In this document: one piece after another, positions 1 to 7,412 of the stretch
Layout of the letters: the number at the start of each line of letters is the position of its first letter
Position numbering within the stretch: position 1 is the first letter of the stretch
NCBI GenBank assembly: GCA_036653215.1
Contig: JAVVUK010000023.1
Coordinates: 1 to 20,394, forward strand
Direction: 5' to 3'
Length of the DNA: 20,394 nucleotides
Source: JADFUS01 sp036653215
Lineage (GTDB): Bacteria > Bacteroidota > Bacteroidia > Bacteroidales > Rikenellaceae
Notes under the pieces: model-generated
What the model was told of the DNA's origin: nothing
The model's database searches: none
Seen by the model: only the letters and a program-made list of their open reading frames with translations
Program-made: the position numbers and the translations under genes

Positions 1-2968
1 AATGAGCGAACTTGAACCTCTTTTAGATAAATCAGCTGTCGATGCGTTCCGTAAGCGTGCCCTAAACCCTGAAAATCCTGTTACTCGTGGTACTGCACAA
101 AACCCTGATATCTACTTCCAAGCACGTGAGGCTTCAAATAGCTTCTACAATGAAGTTCCTGACATGGTAGCAGAATATATGTTAGAGATTAGCAAACTTA
201 CAGGTCGTAACTACGCTCCATTTACATATTATGGTGCTGCCGATGCTGAAAATATAGTAATTGCTATGGGTTCTGTAACAGATACTATCAAAGAAGTTAT
301 AGACCTACGTAATGGTAAAGGTGATAAAGTCGGCGTTGTTTGTGTACACCTATATCGTCCTTTCTCTGCAAAACACTTTATAAAAGTTATCCCTTCAACT
401 GTAAAACGCATTTGTGTCCTTGACCGTACAAAAGAGCCGGGAGCAAACGGAGAACCTTTATATCTTGACGTTAAAGACATATTCTACGGTAAGGAAAACG
501 CTCCTATCATAGTAGGTGGTCGTTATGGATTGTCTTCAAAAGACACTACTCCATCACAAATAATTGCCGTTTACGACAACTTAGCTCAAAAAGAACCTAA
601 AAATAGATTTACACTCGGAATTATAGACGACGTAACATTTACATCTCTTCCTCTTGGTGAAGAAATAAGCCTTGCTCCAAAGAGCACTTTCGAGGCTCGT
701 TTCATAGGTCTTGGATCTGACGGTACTGTTGGTGCAAACAAAAACTCTATTAAAATCATAGGTGAGTCCACTGACAAATATTGCCAAGCATACTTTGCTT
801 ACGACTCTAAGAAATCTGGTGGTTATACATCATCACACCTTCGTTTCGGTGATACTCCAATAAACTCACCATACCTTGTTACAAACCCTAACTTTGTAGC
901 TTGCCACGTATCTGCATATATCCACAAATATGATCTTCTAAAAGGTCTTAGGGACGGTGGTACATTCCTTCTTAACAGCCCTTGGGATGTAGAAGCAACA
1001 AAGGCAAACCTTCCAGACACCATGAAGGTTTACATGGCGAAACACAAAATAAATTTCTATATTATTGACGCTACAAAAATTGCTGCTGATCTTGGTCTTG
1101 GAAGCCGTACCAACACCATCATGCAATCTGCTTTCTTTAAAGTAGCTGAAGTTATTCCTTATGCTCAAGCTGTTGAGCAAATGAAAAAAGCTATCTACAA
1201 ATCATATGGTCGTAAAGGTGAAGATATAGTAAACCTTAACTATGCGGCTGTTGAAGCAGGAGAAAACATCACAAAAATAGAAATTCCTAAAGAATGGGCT
1301 TCTATAACTCCTAAGACAGCTCCAAAACAAGATGTCCCTGAATTTATAGAAAGAGTCGTTGCTCCGATAAACGCTCTTGCTGGTGATAACCTTCCTGTTA
1401 GCGCATTTAAAGGTCGTGAAGATGGTACATGGAACGCTGGTACTGCGGCATACGAAAAACGTGGTATTGCTGCTAGCGTCCCTGTTTGGAACAATGAAAC
1501 TTGTATCCAATGTAACCAATGTGCTCTTGTATGTCCTCATGCTGCAATACGTCCTTTCCTTCTTACTGACGCTGAAGTTGCGGCAGCTCCTGCAGGAACT
1601 ACTTTTGCACAAGGCAAAGGCCCTCTAAAAGATTACAAATTTAGAATGCAAATCAGTCCTCTTGACTGTACAGGTTGTGGAAACTGTGTTAACGTATGTC
1701 CTTCAAAACCAGGATCTCTTACACTTAAGAGCCTTGAAAGTCAACTTCCAGAAACTAAGACTTGGGATTATATGCACAATGTCATAGGATATAAAAACGT
1801 TGTTGACCGTAAAGCAAGTGTTAAAAACAGCCAATTTGCACAACCTCTATTTGAATTCTCTGGTGCTTGTGCTGGTTGTGGAGAAACTCCATATATCAAA
1901 ACTATAACTCAACTATTTGGTGAGCGTATGATGATTGCTAACGCAACAGGTTGTTCTTCAATCTATGGCGGTTCTGCTCCATCTACACCATATTGTAAAA
2001 ATAAACAAGGTCACGGTCCATCATGGGCAAACTCTTTATTTGAAGACAACGCCGAGTTTGGATTAGGTATGCGTATCGGTTCTGAAACTGCACGTGAGCA
2101 AGCTGCCAACATCATGCGTGAAGCTATTGCAACATGTAATTCTTGTTCAGACGAGCTTAAAGCAGCTATGAGTGCATGGTTAGAAAATATGCAAGATGCT
2201 GAGAAAACTGTTGAGCTATCTCAAAATGTGATTACTCTTGCTGAAAAATGCAACTGTGACTTCTGCAAACGTATTCTTGCTCTTAAACACTACCTTATTA
2301 AGAAATCTATTTGGGTATTTGGTGGTGACGGATGGGCTTATGACATCGGATATGGCGGTTTAGACCACGTTCTTGCTTCTGGTGAAAACATCAATGTCCT
2401 TGTTCTTGATACCGAAGTTTACTCTAACACTGGTGGACAATCTTCAAAATCTACACCAATTGGTGCAGTAGCAAAATTTGCTTCTGCTGGTAAACGTATC
2501 CGCAAGAAAGACTTAGGTGCTATGGCTATGACTTATGGATATGTATATGTAGCTCAAATAGCTATTGGTGCAAGTGCAAACCAATATCTTCAAGTTATCA
2601 AAGAAGCTGAAGCATATAACGGACCATCTCTTATTATTGCTTACGCTCCATGTATCAACCACGGTAACAAAAAAGGTATGGGTAGAACTATCCAAACTGA
2701 AAAAGAAGCTGTTGAATGTGGATACTGGCATCTATGGCACTTCAATCCTACTCTTGCAGATCAAGGAAAGAACCCATTTGTGCTTGACACTAAAGAAGAA
2801 CCAAACTGGTCTAACTTCCAAAACTACCTTAACAACGAGGTACGTTATACATCTCTAACAAAATCATTCCCTGCTGAAGCTGCCGATCTATTCAAAGCTG
2901 CTGAGGACAATGCTAAATGGAGATATAATAGCTACAAGAGGTTGGCATCAATGGATTACAGTAAATAA
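1..2968 (+). CDS. nifJ: pyruvate:ferredoxin (flavodoxin) oxidoreductase, 5' end missing
   Basis: Oxidative decarboxylation of pyruvate to acetyl-CoA and CO2 with reduction of ferredoxin; a cytosolic TPP and iron-sulfur enzyme of anaerobes. 988 residues are visible. The family is about 1,180 long, and the first visible residues (LLDKSAVDAFRKRALNPENP) match a region roughly 200 residues into known NifJ, so the ATG at position 2 is an internal Met and the gene starts outside the window. Visible domains in order: remainder of the N-terminal half, an EKR-type segment near residues 197-220, the gamma domain from about 230 (GLGSDGTVGANK), two 4Fe-4S motifs (CIQCNQCALVCP near 501, CTGCGNCVNVCP near 556), further cluster/TPP-domain cysteines (CAGCGETPY near 623, ATGCSS near 650) and the TPP-binding domain (GDGWAYDIGYGG near 775, then NTGGQSSKSTP). 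Arginine is mostly CGT, as in highly expressed genes. A hairpin terminator follows the stop codon. Confidence 0.97.
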   Translation, partial: MSELEPLLDKSAVDAFRKRALNPENPVTRGTAQNPDIYFQAREASNSFYNEVPDMVAEYMLEISKLTGRNYAPFTYYGAADAENIVIAMGSVTDTIKEVIDLRNGKGDKVGVVCVHLYRPFSAKHFIKVIPSTVKRICVLDRTKEPGANGEPLYLDVKDIFYGKENAPIIVGGRYGLSSKDTTPSQIIAVYDNLAQKEPKNRFTLGIIDDVTFTSLPLGEEISLAPKSTFEARFIGLGSDGTVGANKNSIKIIGESTDKYCQAYFAYDSKKSGGYTSSHLRFGDTPINSPYLVTNPNFVACHVSAYIHKYDLLKGLRDGGTFLLNSPWDVEATKANLPDTMKVYMAKHKINFYIIDATKIAADLGLGSRTNTIMQSAFFKVAEVIPYAQAVEQMKKAIYKSYGRKGEDIVNLNYAAVEAGENITKIEIPKEWASITPKTAPKQDVPEFIERVVAPINALAGDNLPVSAFKGREDGTWNAGTAAYEKRGIAASVPVWNNETCIQCNQCALVCPHAAIRPFLLTDAEVAAAPAGTTFAQGKGPLKDYKFRMQISPLDCTGCGNCVNVCPSKPGSLTLKSLESQLPETKTWDYMHNVIGYKNVVDRKASVKNSQFAQPLFEFSGACAGCGETPYIKTITQLFGERMMIANATGCSSIYGGSAPSTPYCKNKQGHGPSWANSLFEDNAEFGLGMRIGSETAREQAANIMREAIATCNSCSDELKAAMSAWLENMQDAEKTVELSQNVITLAEKCNCDFCKRILALKHYLIKKSIWVFGGDGWAYDIGYGGLDHVLASGENINVLVLDTEVYSNTGGQSSKSTPIGAVAKFASAGKRIRKKDLGAMAMTYGYVYVAQIAIGASANQYLQVIKEAEAYNGPSLIIAYAPCINHGNKKGMGRTIQTEKEAVECGYWHLWHFNPTLADQGKNPFVLDTKEEPNWSNFQNYLNNEVRYTSLTKSFPAEAADLFKAAEDNAKWRYNSYKRLASMDYSK

Positions 2969-2984
2969 AACTTTAAACATATCA

Positions 2985-3019
2985 AAAAAGAGCGTTCTTA
3001 TTTTAGGAACGCTCTTTTT
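2985..3019 (+). terminator. rho-independent terminator of nifJ
   Basis: A 13-bp perfect inverted repeat, AAAAAGAGCGTTC (2985-2997) with GAACGCTCTTTTT (3007-3019), around a 9-nt loop. The 3' arm ends in the T-run. It lies 16 bp after the nifJ stop codon and only 10 bp before the next start codon. Because the arms carry A and T tracts it could also act on transcripts arriving on the minus strand. Confidence 0.85.
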
Positions 3020-3029
3020 ATCTTAAGAC

Positions 3030-3698
3030 ATGGAATATTTTAACAATAAAGTATTAGAATGTGAAGATGGAAGTAAAACCCTCGTTCACTCAATAATTGG
3101 CGACACATACCACTCCACCAAAGGATCTTTGGCAGAGAGTAGTCATGTGTATATAAAAGCGGGACTTGAGGCTATGAACAAGAAAGATGTGAACATATTT
3201 GAGGTAGGGTTTGGAACTGGCATAAACGCCATTTTGACGCTTATAAACGCCTCGCAACTAAACATAAACATCCATTATCACACCATTGAGCTATATCCTA
3301 TTTCACAAGAATGCGTTGCCTCTCTCGAATTAGATAAAATATTAGCCAATGAAGAGTATGATTTTTTTATTAATATACACAAAGCCTCTTGGAATGAGGA
3401 GGTTGAGATAACAAAAGGATTTACCATACACAAAATTTTCGGGGACTTCACAAAATCTGAGATCCCACAAAATATAGATTTAGTATATTTCGATGCTTTT
3501 GCACCAGATACGCAACCTGAATTATGGAGCAATACCCTATTAGAAAAGATATACAACTCAATGACAACAAAAGCCATACTTGTAACATATTCCGCAAAAG
3601 GAAGCGTCAAAGAAGCACTTAGAAGCGTTGGGTTCGAGGTTGTACGACTAAAAGGGGCTCTCGGAAAACATCATATGGTGAGAGCCACAAAACAGTAA
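3030..3698 (+). CDS. mnmD: MnmD-type tRNA 5-methylaminomethyl-2-thiouridine methyltransferase
   Basis: A 222-residue SAM-dependent methyltransferase. The family carries out the last step of mnm5s2U synthesis at the wobble base of certain tRNAs. A SAM-binding glycine motif is seen at 56-67 (IFEVGFGTGINA) and the family hallmark FDAFAPDTQPELW at 154-166. The N-terminal EDGSKT...HSTKGSLAESSHVYIKAGL is also typical, so the ATG at 3030 gives a full-length protein. It is the single-domain form: the FAD-dependent oxidase half of enterobacterial MnmC is absent. The start lies 10 bp after the nifJ terminator T-run, with no convincing promoter between, so transcription probably depends on read-through or a promoter inside nifJ. 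The stop codon directly abuts that of the convergent lipocalin gene. Domain assignment is firm; the exact substrate is inferred from the family. Confidence 0.88.
   Translation: MEYFNNKVLECEDGSKTLVHSIIGDTYHSTKGSLAESSHVYIKAGLEAMNKKDVNIFEVGFGTGINAILTLINASQLNINIHYHTIELYPISQECVASLELDKILANEEYDFFINIHKASWNEEVEITKGFTIHKIFGDFTKSEIPQNIDLVYFDAFAPDTQPELWSNTLLEKIYNSMTTKAILVTYSAKGSVKEALRSVGFEVVRLKGALGKHHMVRATKQ
3656..3686 (-). terminator. possible weak terminator of the lipocalin gene inside mnmD
   Basis: GGCTCTC (3656-3662) and GAGAGCC (3680-3686) form a 7-bp stem with a 17-nt loop. Read on the minus strand it is followed by CCTTTTAGT, a short T-run. It sits 13 bp past the lipocalin stop codon, where an intrinsic terminator would be expected, but it lies inside the mnmD coding sequence and the T-run is only four bases. 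Confidence 0.25.
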
Positions 3699-4160
3699 TT
3701 ATGGCTTTGTAAACATCAACTTTGATGTATCATAGCCCATATTTTGTGCTTTCTTTATAATCATATCAATAGTCTCTTTTTCAAGATGTGGCGTACGTGA
3801 CAATATCCAAAGATACTTGTCTTTTTTAGAACCTACAAGGGAATAAGAATAGTTTTCTTGATCTATATCTAATACTAAATAATCGGAATAGAAAATCCAG
3901 AAAAAGGAAACTTTTAAGTGAGCCGGGTTATTTTTATCAGGGACTTTCGCTTTTCCTACAATCGCTTTTCGAACACCTTTTTTATCAACTCCTGTATTAA
4001 GAACATTTACATTACCATCTGACCTCAAAGAATAGTCTGCCCACACAGAAGTCAAACCTCGTTCAAATGGCACATCAAATCGAGCTATCTCGTACCACTT
4101 ACCAAGATATCTATTTAAGTCAAAAGACTTTACAACTTGAGGCATATCTATATTTTTCAT
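3699..4160 (-). CDS. Blc-like bacterial lipocalin, no signal peptide
   Basis: A 153-residue eight-stranded-barrel lipocalin of the Blc/apolipoprotein D-like family, whose members bind lysophospholipids or other small hydrophobic ligands. Sequence support: the first lipocalin block YLGKWYEIARFD at 18-29, the mid-barrel segment around FFWIFYSDYLVLDID at about 86-100 and the late block KYLWILSRTP at about 115-124, followed by the expected C-terminal helix. Unlike E. coli Blc it has no lipoprotein signal or other export signal, so it is predicted to be cytoplasmic unless exported otherwise. It converges on mnmD with no bases between the stop codons. Family call is firm; ligand and physiological role cannot be read from the sequence. 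The ATG at 4160 leaves about 13 residues before the barrel, normal for the family. Confidence 0.85.
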   Translation of the reverse strand: MKNIDMPQVVKSFDLNRYLGKWYEIARFDVPFERGLTSVWADYSLRSDGNVNVLNTGVDKKGVRKAIVGKAKVPDKNNPAHLKVSFFWIFYSDYLVLDIDQENYSYSLVGSKKDKYLWILSRTPHLEKETIDMIIKKAQNMGYDTSKLMFTKP

Positions 4161-4221
4161 ATGACAATAATTTATAAACCTTTATTATTATAACACATTT
4201 ATAACACAGCAAAACAGAGTA

Positions 4222-5031
4222 TTACATAAATTTGATATTTAAATTATCACGAGCCACAAGACGGTGATATTCAAACTGCGGATAGCCAACCATTATTGCA
4301 GCACCAATTTCCACGTCGTCAGAAAGACATAAAAACGAAGCGACCTCAGCCTCATTTGCCTTTGCATATATTTCAAAAAAACCAGCCCAACAAGTCCCCA
4401 AGCCAATTACAGAGGCTTGAATACGTGTGTATACCATCATCATACGAGCATTGTCGACACCATATGGATTTGACTTTGGTGCGAGAGCAATAATAAGGTG
4501 TGGAGCACCTCTAAATATCATATCTTGACCAGCACGATGAGCCTTTACGACTCCTGCATAAGGCTTTAGCTTAGGTTCTCCTGTGGCTATCATCTTCTCC
4601 ATCCACGTAATTACCATCTCTGCCAAAGCATTGACTTTAGACCTATCCATAATAGCCAAGAAGGACACCCCTTGCGTATTACGAGCTGTTGGTGCATATC
4701 GACCTACACTCACAATGTTTACCATAAGATCGTCATCAACACTATCAGATTTGTAATTTCTAATAGAGCGGACACTTCTTAAAAGCTGCTTTGTAGCTTT
4801 TGGTGTCGTTATAAGACCACTATTTATTATCCCTTGTTCCACAAACGGAGTAAGAGTATTATCTAAGGCTTCCTTTGGACATATAGCAACACAATGTCCA
4901 CATTTAATACATTTTTTATCGCTATCTTTTACAGAAACAGGCTTCCCGTCTTCTCCTATCACTATAATCATAGAAGGACACGCTTTTATACAGCGATAAC
5001 ATTTTATGCAATTATCAGATACTGTTATCAT
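4222..5031 (-). CDS. nitroreductase-family flavoprotein with N-terminal 2x[4Fe-4S] ferredoxin domain
   Basis: A 268-residue fusion. The N-terminus has two classic CxxCxxCxxxCP clusters, CIKCYRCIKACP at 8-19 and CIKCGHCVAICP at 41-52, and a nitroreductase (FMN) domain follows from about residue 84 (RSVRSIRNY at 85-93, then GRYAPTARNTQ, where FMN contacts are expected). Such fusions are common in anaerobes and are thought to pass electrons from reduced ferredoxin to an FMN-bound substrate; the substrate is unknown. I chose the ATG at 5031 (MITVSDNCIKC) because ferredoxin domains normally begin just before the first cluster. An in-frame ATG at 5070 would add 13 hydrophobic residues with no counterpart I know. 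A dyad TTATTG-N7-CAATAA lies at 5079-5097 upstream, and a weak TATCTTTA box sits at 5129-5136 (minus). Reduced ferredoxin from NifJ or KorAB is a plausible donor (inference). Confidence 0.85.
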   Translation of the reverse strand: MITVSDNCIKCYRCIKACPSMIIVIGEDGKPVSVKDSDKKCIKCGHCVAICPKEALDNTLTPFVEQGIINSGLITTPKATKQLLRSVRSIRNYKSDSVDDDLMVNIVSVGRYAPTARNTQGVSFLAIMDRSKVNALAEMVITWMEKMIATGEPKLKPYAGVVKAHRAGQDMIFRGAPHLIIALAPKSNPYGVDNARMMMVYTRIQASVIGLGTCWAGFFEIYAKANEAEVASFLCLSDDVEIGAAIMVGYPQFEYHRLVARDNLNIKFM

Positions 5032-5150
5032 AATAAGTAATATAAAATAATTATTTGTATGTTTCAGCAAGATGAATTTTATTGTCTATCGCAATAATTG
5101 TGTCCACTTACTAATACTTTAACTACTGTAAAGATAACACAAAATTCATA

Positions 5151-5192
5151 CAAAAAAAATAAGAGGGTCTCCCACTTGGAAGACCCTCTTAT
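5151..5192 (-). terminator. rho-independent terminator of the lipocalin-like lipoprotein gene
   Basis: A 12-bp stem (5159-5170 with 5181-5192, core AAGAGGGTCT/AGACCCTCTT) around a 10-nt loop. On the minus strand it is followed by an eight-T run (5152-5159, partly in the stem). It lies about 50 bp beyond the stop codon at 5243. Confidence 0.85.
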
Positions 5193-5242
5193 GATCGGTA
5201 TTTGTATACCTAATAAGAGTAAACTTTTATCAAATTTACAAA

Positions 5243-5665
5243 TTATTCAGCAACAACAGTTTCAGCTGTTCCAAGTGAATCTGTTGAATCTACAGCCATT
5301 GTATCGCAAACAACTTCCACAGGGATAATTGCTGCAGAAACTAAAGAGTCTGCAAGTCTTGTGTAAGCTATAACTAACTCACCTTTAGATAATGTAAGTG
5401 CTTCAGGAGTTGCACTAACGATAGTGAAAGTATCAGCTGCAAGATCACCTGTAAGGATAAGGTTGCTACCTTCTTGTTTCCAAGCGTTGTAGTCAGTTGC
5501 AAGGTTGATAACTGAAGCAGTACCATCAGCAGAAAGAGTTACACCGCGAACTGCGTCTACAGTACCTTCGATTGGTTCAACCCAAGAACCTACAACAGAA
5601 GCATTTTGTGAAGCACATGACACCATTACCAAAGATAAAGCTGCCATTAAAAACATTGATTTCAT
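5243..5665 (-). CDS. small lipocalin-like lipoprotein
   Basis: A 140-residue predicted lipoprotein. A short signal peptide (MKSMFLMAALSLVMVS) ends in a lipobox with Cys17 as the expected lipidated residue. The mature part begins VVGSWVEP (24-31) and continues with a GVTLSADGTASVIN...YNAWKQEGSNLILTG pattern that I recognise from the small lipocalin-like domain family of Bacteroidales lipoproteins (Pfam lipocalin-like). The last 20 or so residues are rich in Ser, Thr, Asp and Glu and look disordered. It forms its own transcription unit: a TATCTTTG promoter box about 85 bp upstream and a strong terminator downstream. Envelope location is inferred from the lipobox; no function is known to me. It is unrelated at motif level to the Blc-like lipocalin at 3699-4160. 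Confidence 0.8.
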   Translation of the reverse strand: MKSMFLMAALSLVMVSCASQNASVVGSWVEPIEGTVDAVRGVTLSADGTASVINLATDYNAWKQEGSNLILTGDLAADTFTIVSATPEALTLSKGELVIAYTRLADSLVSAAIIPVEVVCDTMAVDSTDSLGTAETVVAE

Positions 5666-5749
5666 TAGATAATTTTTTTAAAATTGGTTGTTTATATAAA
5701 TTTATTTTTTGTTCTGAACTTTAGAAGATGTTCACCTTCTATTTCGGTG

Positions 5750-5757
5750 CAAAGATA
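5750..5757 (-). promoter_or_regulatory. Bacteroidetes-type -7 box for the small lipoprotein gene
   Basis: On the minus strand this reads TATCTTTG, a perfect match to TAnnTTTG. The expected -33 region falls in an A/T tract without a TTTG. The leader to the ATG at 5665 would be about 75-80 nt. Confidence 0.55.
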
Positions 5758-5770
5758 ATCAATTTTTTAT

Positions 5771-5820
5771 AAAAAAAAACTTTTTGCACAATTTTTTTTA
5801 TAAAAACATCGTTTATTGTG
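5771..5820 (-). terminator. possible terminator after tRNA-Arg
   Basis: On the minus strand, directly after the tRNA, CACAAT (complement of 5815-5820) can pair with ATTGTG (complement of 5787-5792), with a nested TTTTTATAAAAA, and a nine-T run follows at 5771-5779. The stem is weak and A/T-rich and its first two bases belong to the tRNA, so this is tentative. Confidence 0.3.
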
Positions 5821-5892
5821 ATTCCGACAGGATTCGAACCTGTGGCCTACGCATTAGAAGTGCGTTGCTCTATCCAGCTGAGCTACGGAACC
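5819..5892 (-). tRNA. tRNA-Arg (anticodon TCT)
   Basis: The minus strand folds into a complete cloverleaf. The acceptor stem GGTTCCG/CGGAATC has one G-U pair at position 2, and the D-arm starts GCTCAGCTGGATAGAGC. The anticodon stem ACGCA/TGCGT encloses the loop CTTCTAA with anticodon TCT, and the T-arm is ACAGG-TTCGAAT-CCTGT. The discriminator base is A at 5819 and CCA is not encoded. It reads AGA/AGG arginine codons. A consensus Bacteroidetes promoter lies just upstream. Confidence 0.96.
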
Positions 5893-5904
5893 TATTTTCG
5901 ATTG

Positions 5905-5935
5905 CAAAGGTAAATAATATTTCGCTAACAGCAAA
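5905..5935 (-). promoter_or_regulatory. promoter of tRNA-Arg
   Basis: On the minus strand, TTTG (complement of 5932-5935), then exactly 19 bp, then TACCTTTG (complement of 5905-5912). This matches the Bacteroidetes -33/-7 consensus at both boxes. The -7 box is 12 bp before the first tRNA base. Confidence 0.75.
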
Positions 5936-5951
5936 TTTTTTTATACTTTTG
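5920..5951 (+). promoter_or_regulatory. promoter of the yicC-gmk-nadD operon
   Basis: TACTTTTG at 5944-5951 matches TAnnTTTG. A near-match TTTCG at 5919-5923 lies about 20 bp upstream as a candidate -33 element. The implied start site is some 15 bp before the yicC ATG. It overlaps the divergent tRNA-Arg promoter. Confidence 0.5.
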
Positions 5952-5973
5952 TGATAAATTAAAACAATAATAT

Positions 5974-6846
5974 ATGTATCGAAACATCAAATCTATGACA
6001 GGCTACGGCAAAGGTGTCGTGGAATTTAATAATAGACGTATATCTGTTGAGGTTAAAAGCCTTAATAGTAAGCAACTTGACTGTTCCTTAAAAATGCCAG
6101 CTATATACAGAGACAAAGAATTTGAGATAAGGTCTAAAATCACTAAAGCTCTTGTCAGAGGGAAAGTTGAAGTCTATATAAACATCGAACTTTTAGATCA
6201 AAAACAAGCTTTACCTATAAATAAAGAACTTTTTGAGGATTATTATCTTCAATTATCTTCTATAAGTAGTGACATAAATCGCAATGCCGACTTTATGCAG
6301 GCGATACTTACACTACCAGGAGTATTGCAAAACGACAGAAAAGATGTCGAAGATGCCGAATGGGAAGCTCTTGATAAAGCAGTAAACATTGCTATTGAAG
6401 AGATAGATAAGTTTCGTATTCAAGAGGGTAATATCTTGATTAGAGATATGTTAAAACGCATAAGTATAATAAGAACCCTAAAAACATCTGTCGAGCCTTT
6501 TGAAAAAGAACGCATAGAATTGATAAAAAGACGTATTCGTGAGAATATGGAAAAACTTGTTGGGGACTTCGACAACAATCGCCTTGAGCAAGAGATGATA
6601 TATTATATAGAAAAACTCGACATAACAGAAGAAAAGGTAAGGTTAGAAAATCACCTTAACTATTTTGAAAACATATGTAGTGGCGAGGATAATGTAGGTC
6701 GCAAACTTGGGTTTGTAGCTCAAGAGATAGGACGTGAGATTAACACTATGGGCTCTAAATCGAACAACAGCGATATGCAAAAGATTGTTGTAGGCATGAA
6801 AGATGAACTTGAGAAAATTAAAGAACAATCTCTAAATATATTATAA
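5974..6846 (+). CDS. yicC: YicC-family endoribonuclease
   Basis: 290 residues, the usual length of YicC proteins, a family of endoribonucleases linked in E. coli to decay of small RNAs. The N-terminal hallmark SMTGYGKG is at 7-14, followed by NRRISVEVKSLNSKQLD. The C-terminal DUF1732-type segment QEIGREINTMGSKSNNSDMQ begins near residue 250 and matches the conserved helix and glutamate residues of the family. It is first in a plus-strand operon: its stop codon is two bases before the gmk ATG. The ATG at 5974 gives six residues before SMTGYGKG; starting at the Met of that motif is possible but leaves the spacing to the promoter less good. Role in this organism is by family only. Confidence 0.92.
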   Translation: MYRNIKSMTGYGKGVVEFNNRRISVEVKSLNSKQLDCSLKMPAIYRDKEFEIRSKITKALVRGKVEVYINIELLDQKQALPINKELFEDYYLQLSSISSDINRNADFMQAILTLPGVLQNDRKDVEDAEWEALDKAVNIAIEEIDKFRIQEGNILIRDMLKRISIIRTLKTSVEPFEKERIELIKRRIRENMEKLVGDFDNNRLEQEMIYYIEKLDITEEKVRLENHLNYFENICSGEDNVGRKLGFVAQEIGREINTMGSKSNNSDMQKIVVGMKDELEKIKEQSLNIL

Positions 6847-6848
6847 CA

Positions 6849-7412
6849 ATGGGCAAGGTACTTATTCTTTCAGCCCCTTCAGGCTCCGGGAAAAGCACTA
6901 TTTGTGCTCATCTACTTGAGAAACATAACAACCTTGAGCTTTCCATATCCGCCACCACACGCAAAAAACGTGGGCAGGAGGAAAACGGCAAAGACTACTA
7001 CTTTATAAGCACAGATGAGTTTCATGAGCTTATTTCTAAAGATGCTTTTGTGGAATGGGAAGAAGTATATGAGGGTAACTTTTACGGCACTTTAAAAACA
7101 GAAGTGGAACGCATATGGGACAAAGGCAACATCGCCATATTTGATATTGACGTTGTGGGTGGATTAAATATAAAAAAGATATATGGTGATGATGCTCTAT
7201 CTCTTTTTATTACAGCCCCATCTGTTGAAGAGCTAAATAAAAGACTTCTTTCTCGAAATACGGACACTCAAGAAGCTATTGAAAGGAGACTTAAAAAAGC
7301 TGAATTTGAGATGAGTTTTAGGTCTAAATTTGACAAAGAGGTAATCAACGCCTCTCTTGAAAAAGCTTTTTCCGATGCAGACTTTATTGTTGAAGAGTTT
7401 ATACAAAAATGA
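6849..7412 (+). CDS. gmk: guanylate kinase
   Basis: Phosphorylates GMP to GDP with ATP in the cytosol, an essential step of purine nucleotide synthesis. 187 residues, as expected for bacterial Gmk. The P-loop APSGSGKST is at 9-17, the guanylate kinase signature SATTRKKRGQEENGKDYYF at about 35-53, and the GMP-binding lid segment FVEWEEVYEGNFYGT at about 67-81. It sits two bases after yicC, and its TGA stop overlaps the nadD ATG (ATGA at 7409-7412), so translational coupling is likely. The yicC-gmk-nadD order is a familiar arrangement in Bacteroidetes. Confidence 0.96.
   Translation: MGKVLILSAPSGSGKSTICAHLLEKHNNLELSISATTRKKRGQEENGKDYYFISTDEFHELISKDAFVEWEEVYEGNFYGTLKTEVERIWDKGNIAIFDIDVVGGLNIKKIYGDDALSLFITAPSVEELNKRLLSRNTDTQEAIERRLKKAEFEMSFRSKFDKEVINASLEKAFSDADFIVEEFIQK

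Noticed and set aside
2..4. ATG at position 2 as the true start of nifJ
   Set aside because: The protein at this point matches a region about 200 residues inside NifJ and the frame is open to the window edge, so the gene begins upstream.
1202..1612. 136-residue open frame antisense to nifJ
   Set aside because: Cys/Ser/Phe-rich translation typical of the complement of a biased coding sequence; lies wholly inside the ferredoxin region of nifJ.
4222..5070. Longer nitroreductase form starting at 5070 with a hydrophobic N-terminus
   Set aside because: The 13 additional residues do not make a proper signal peptide, and an export signal would be odd for an iron-sulfur flavoprotein; kept only as an alternative start.
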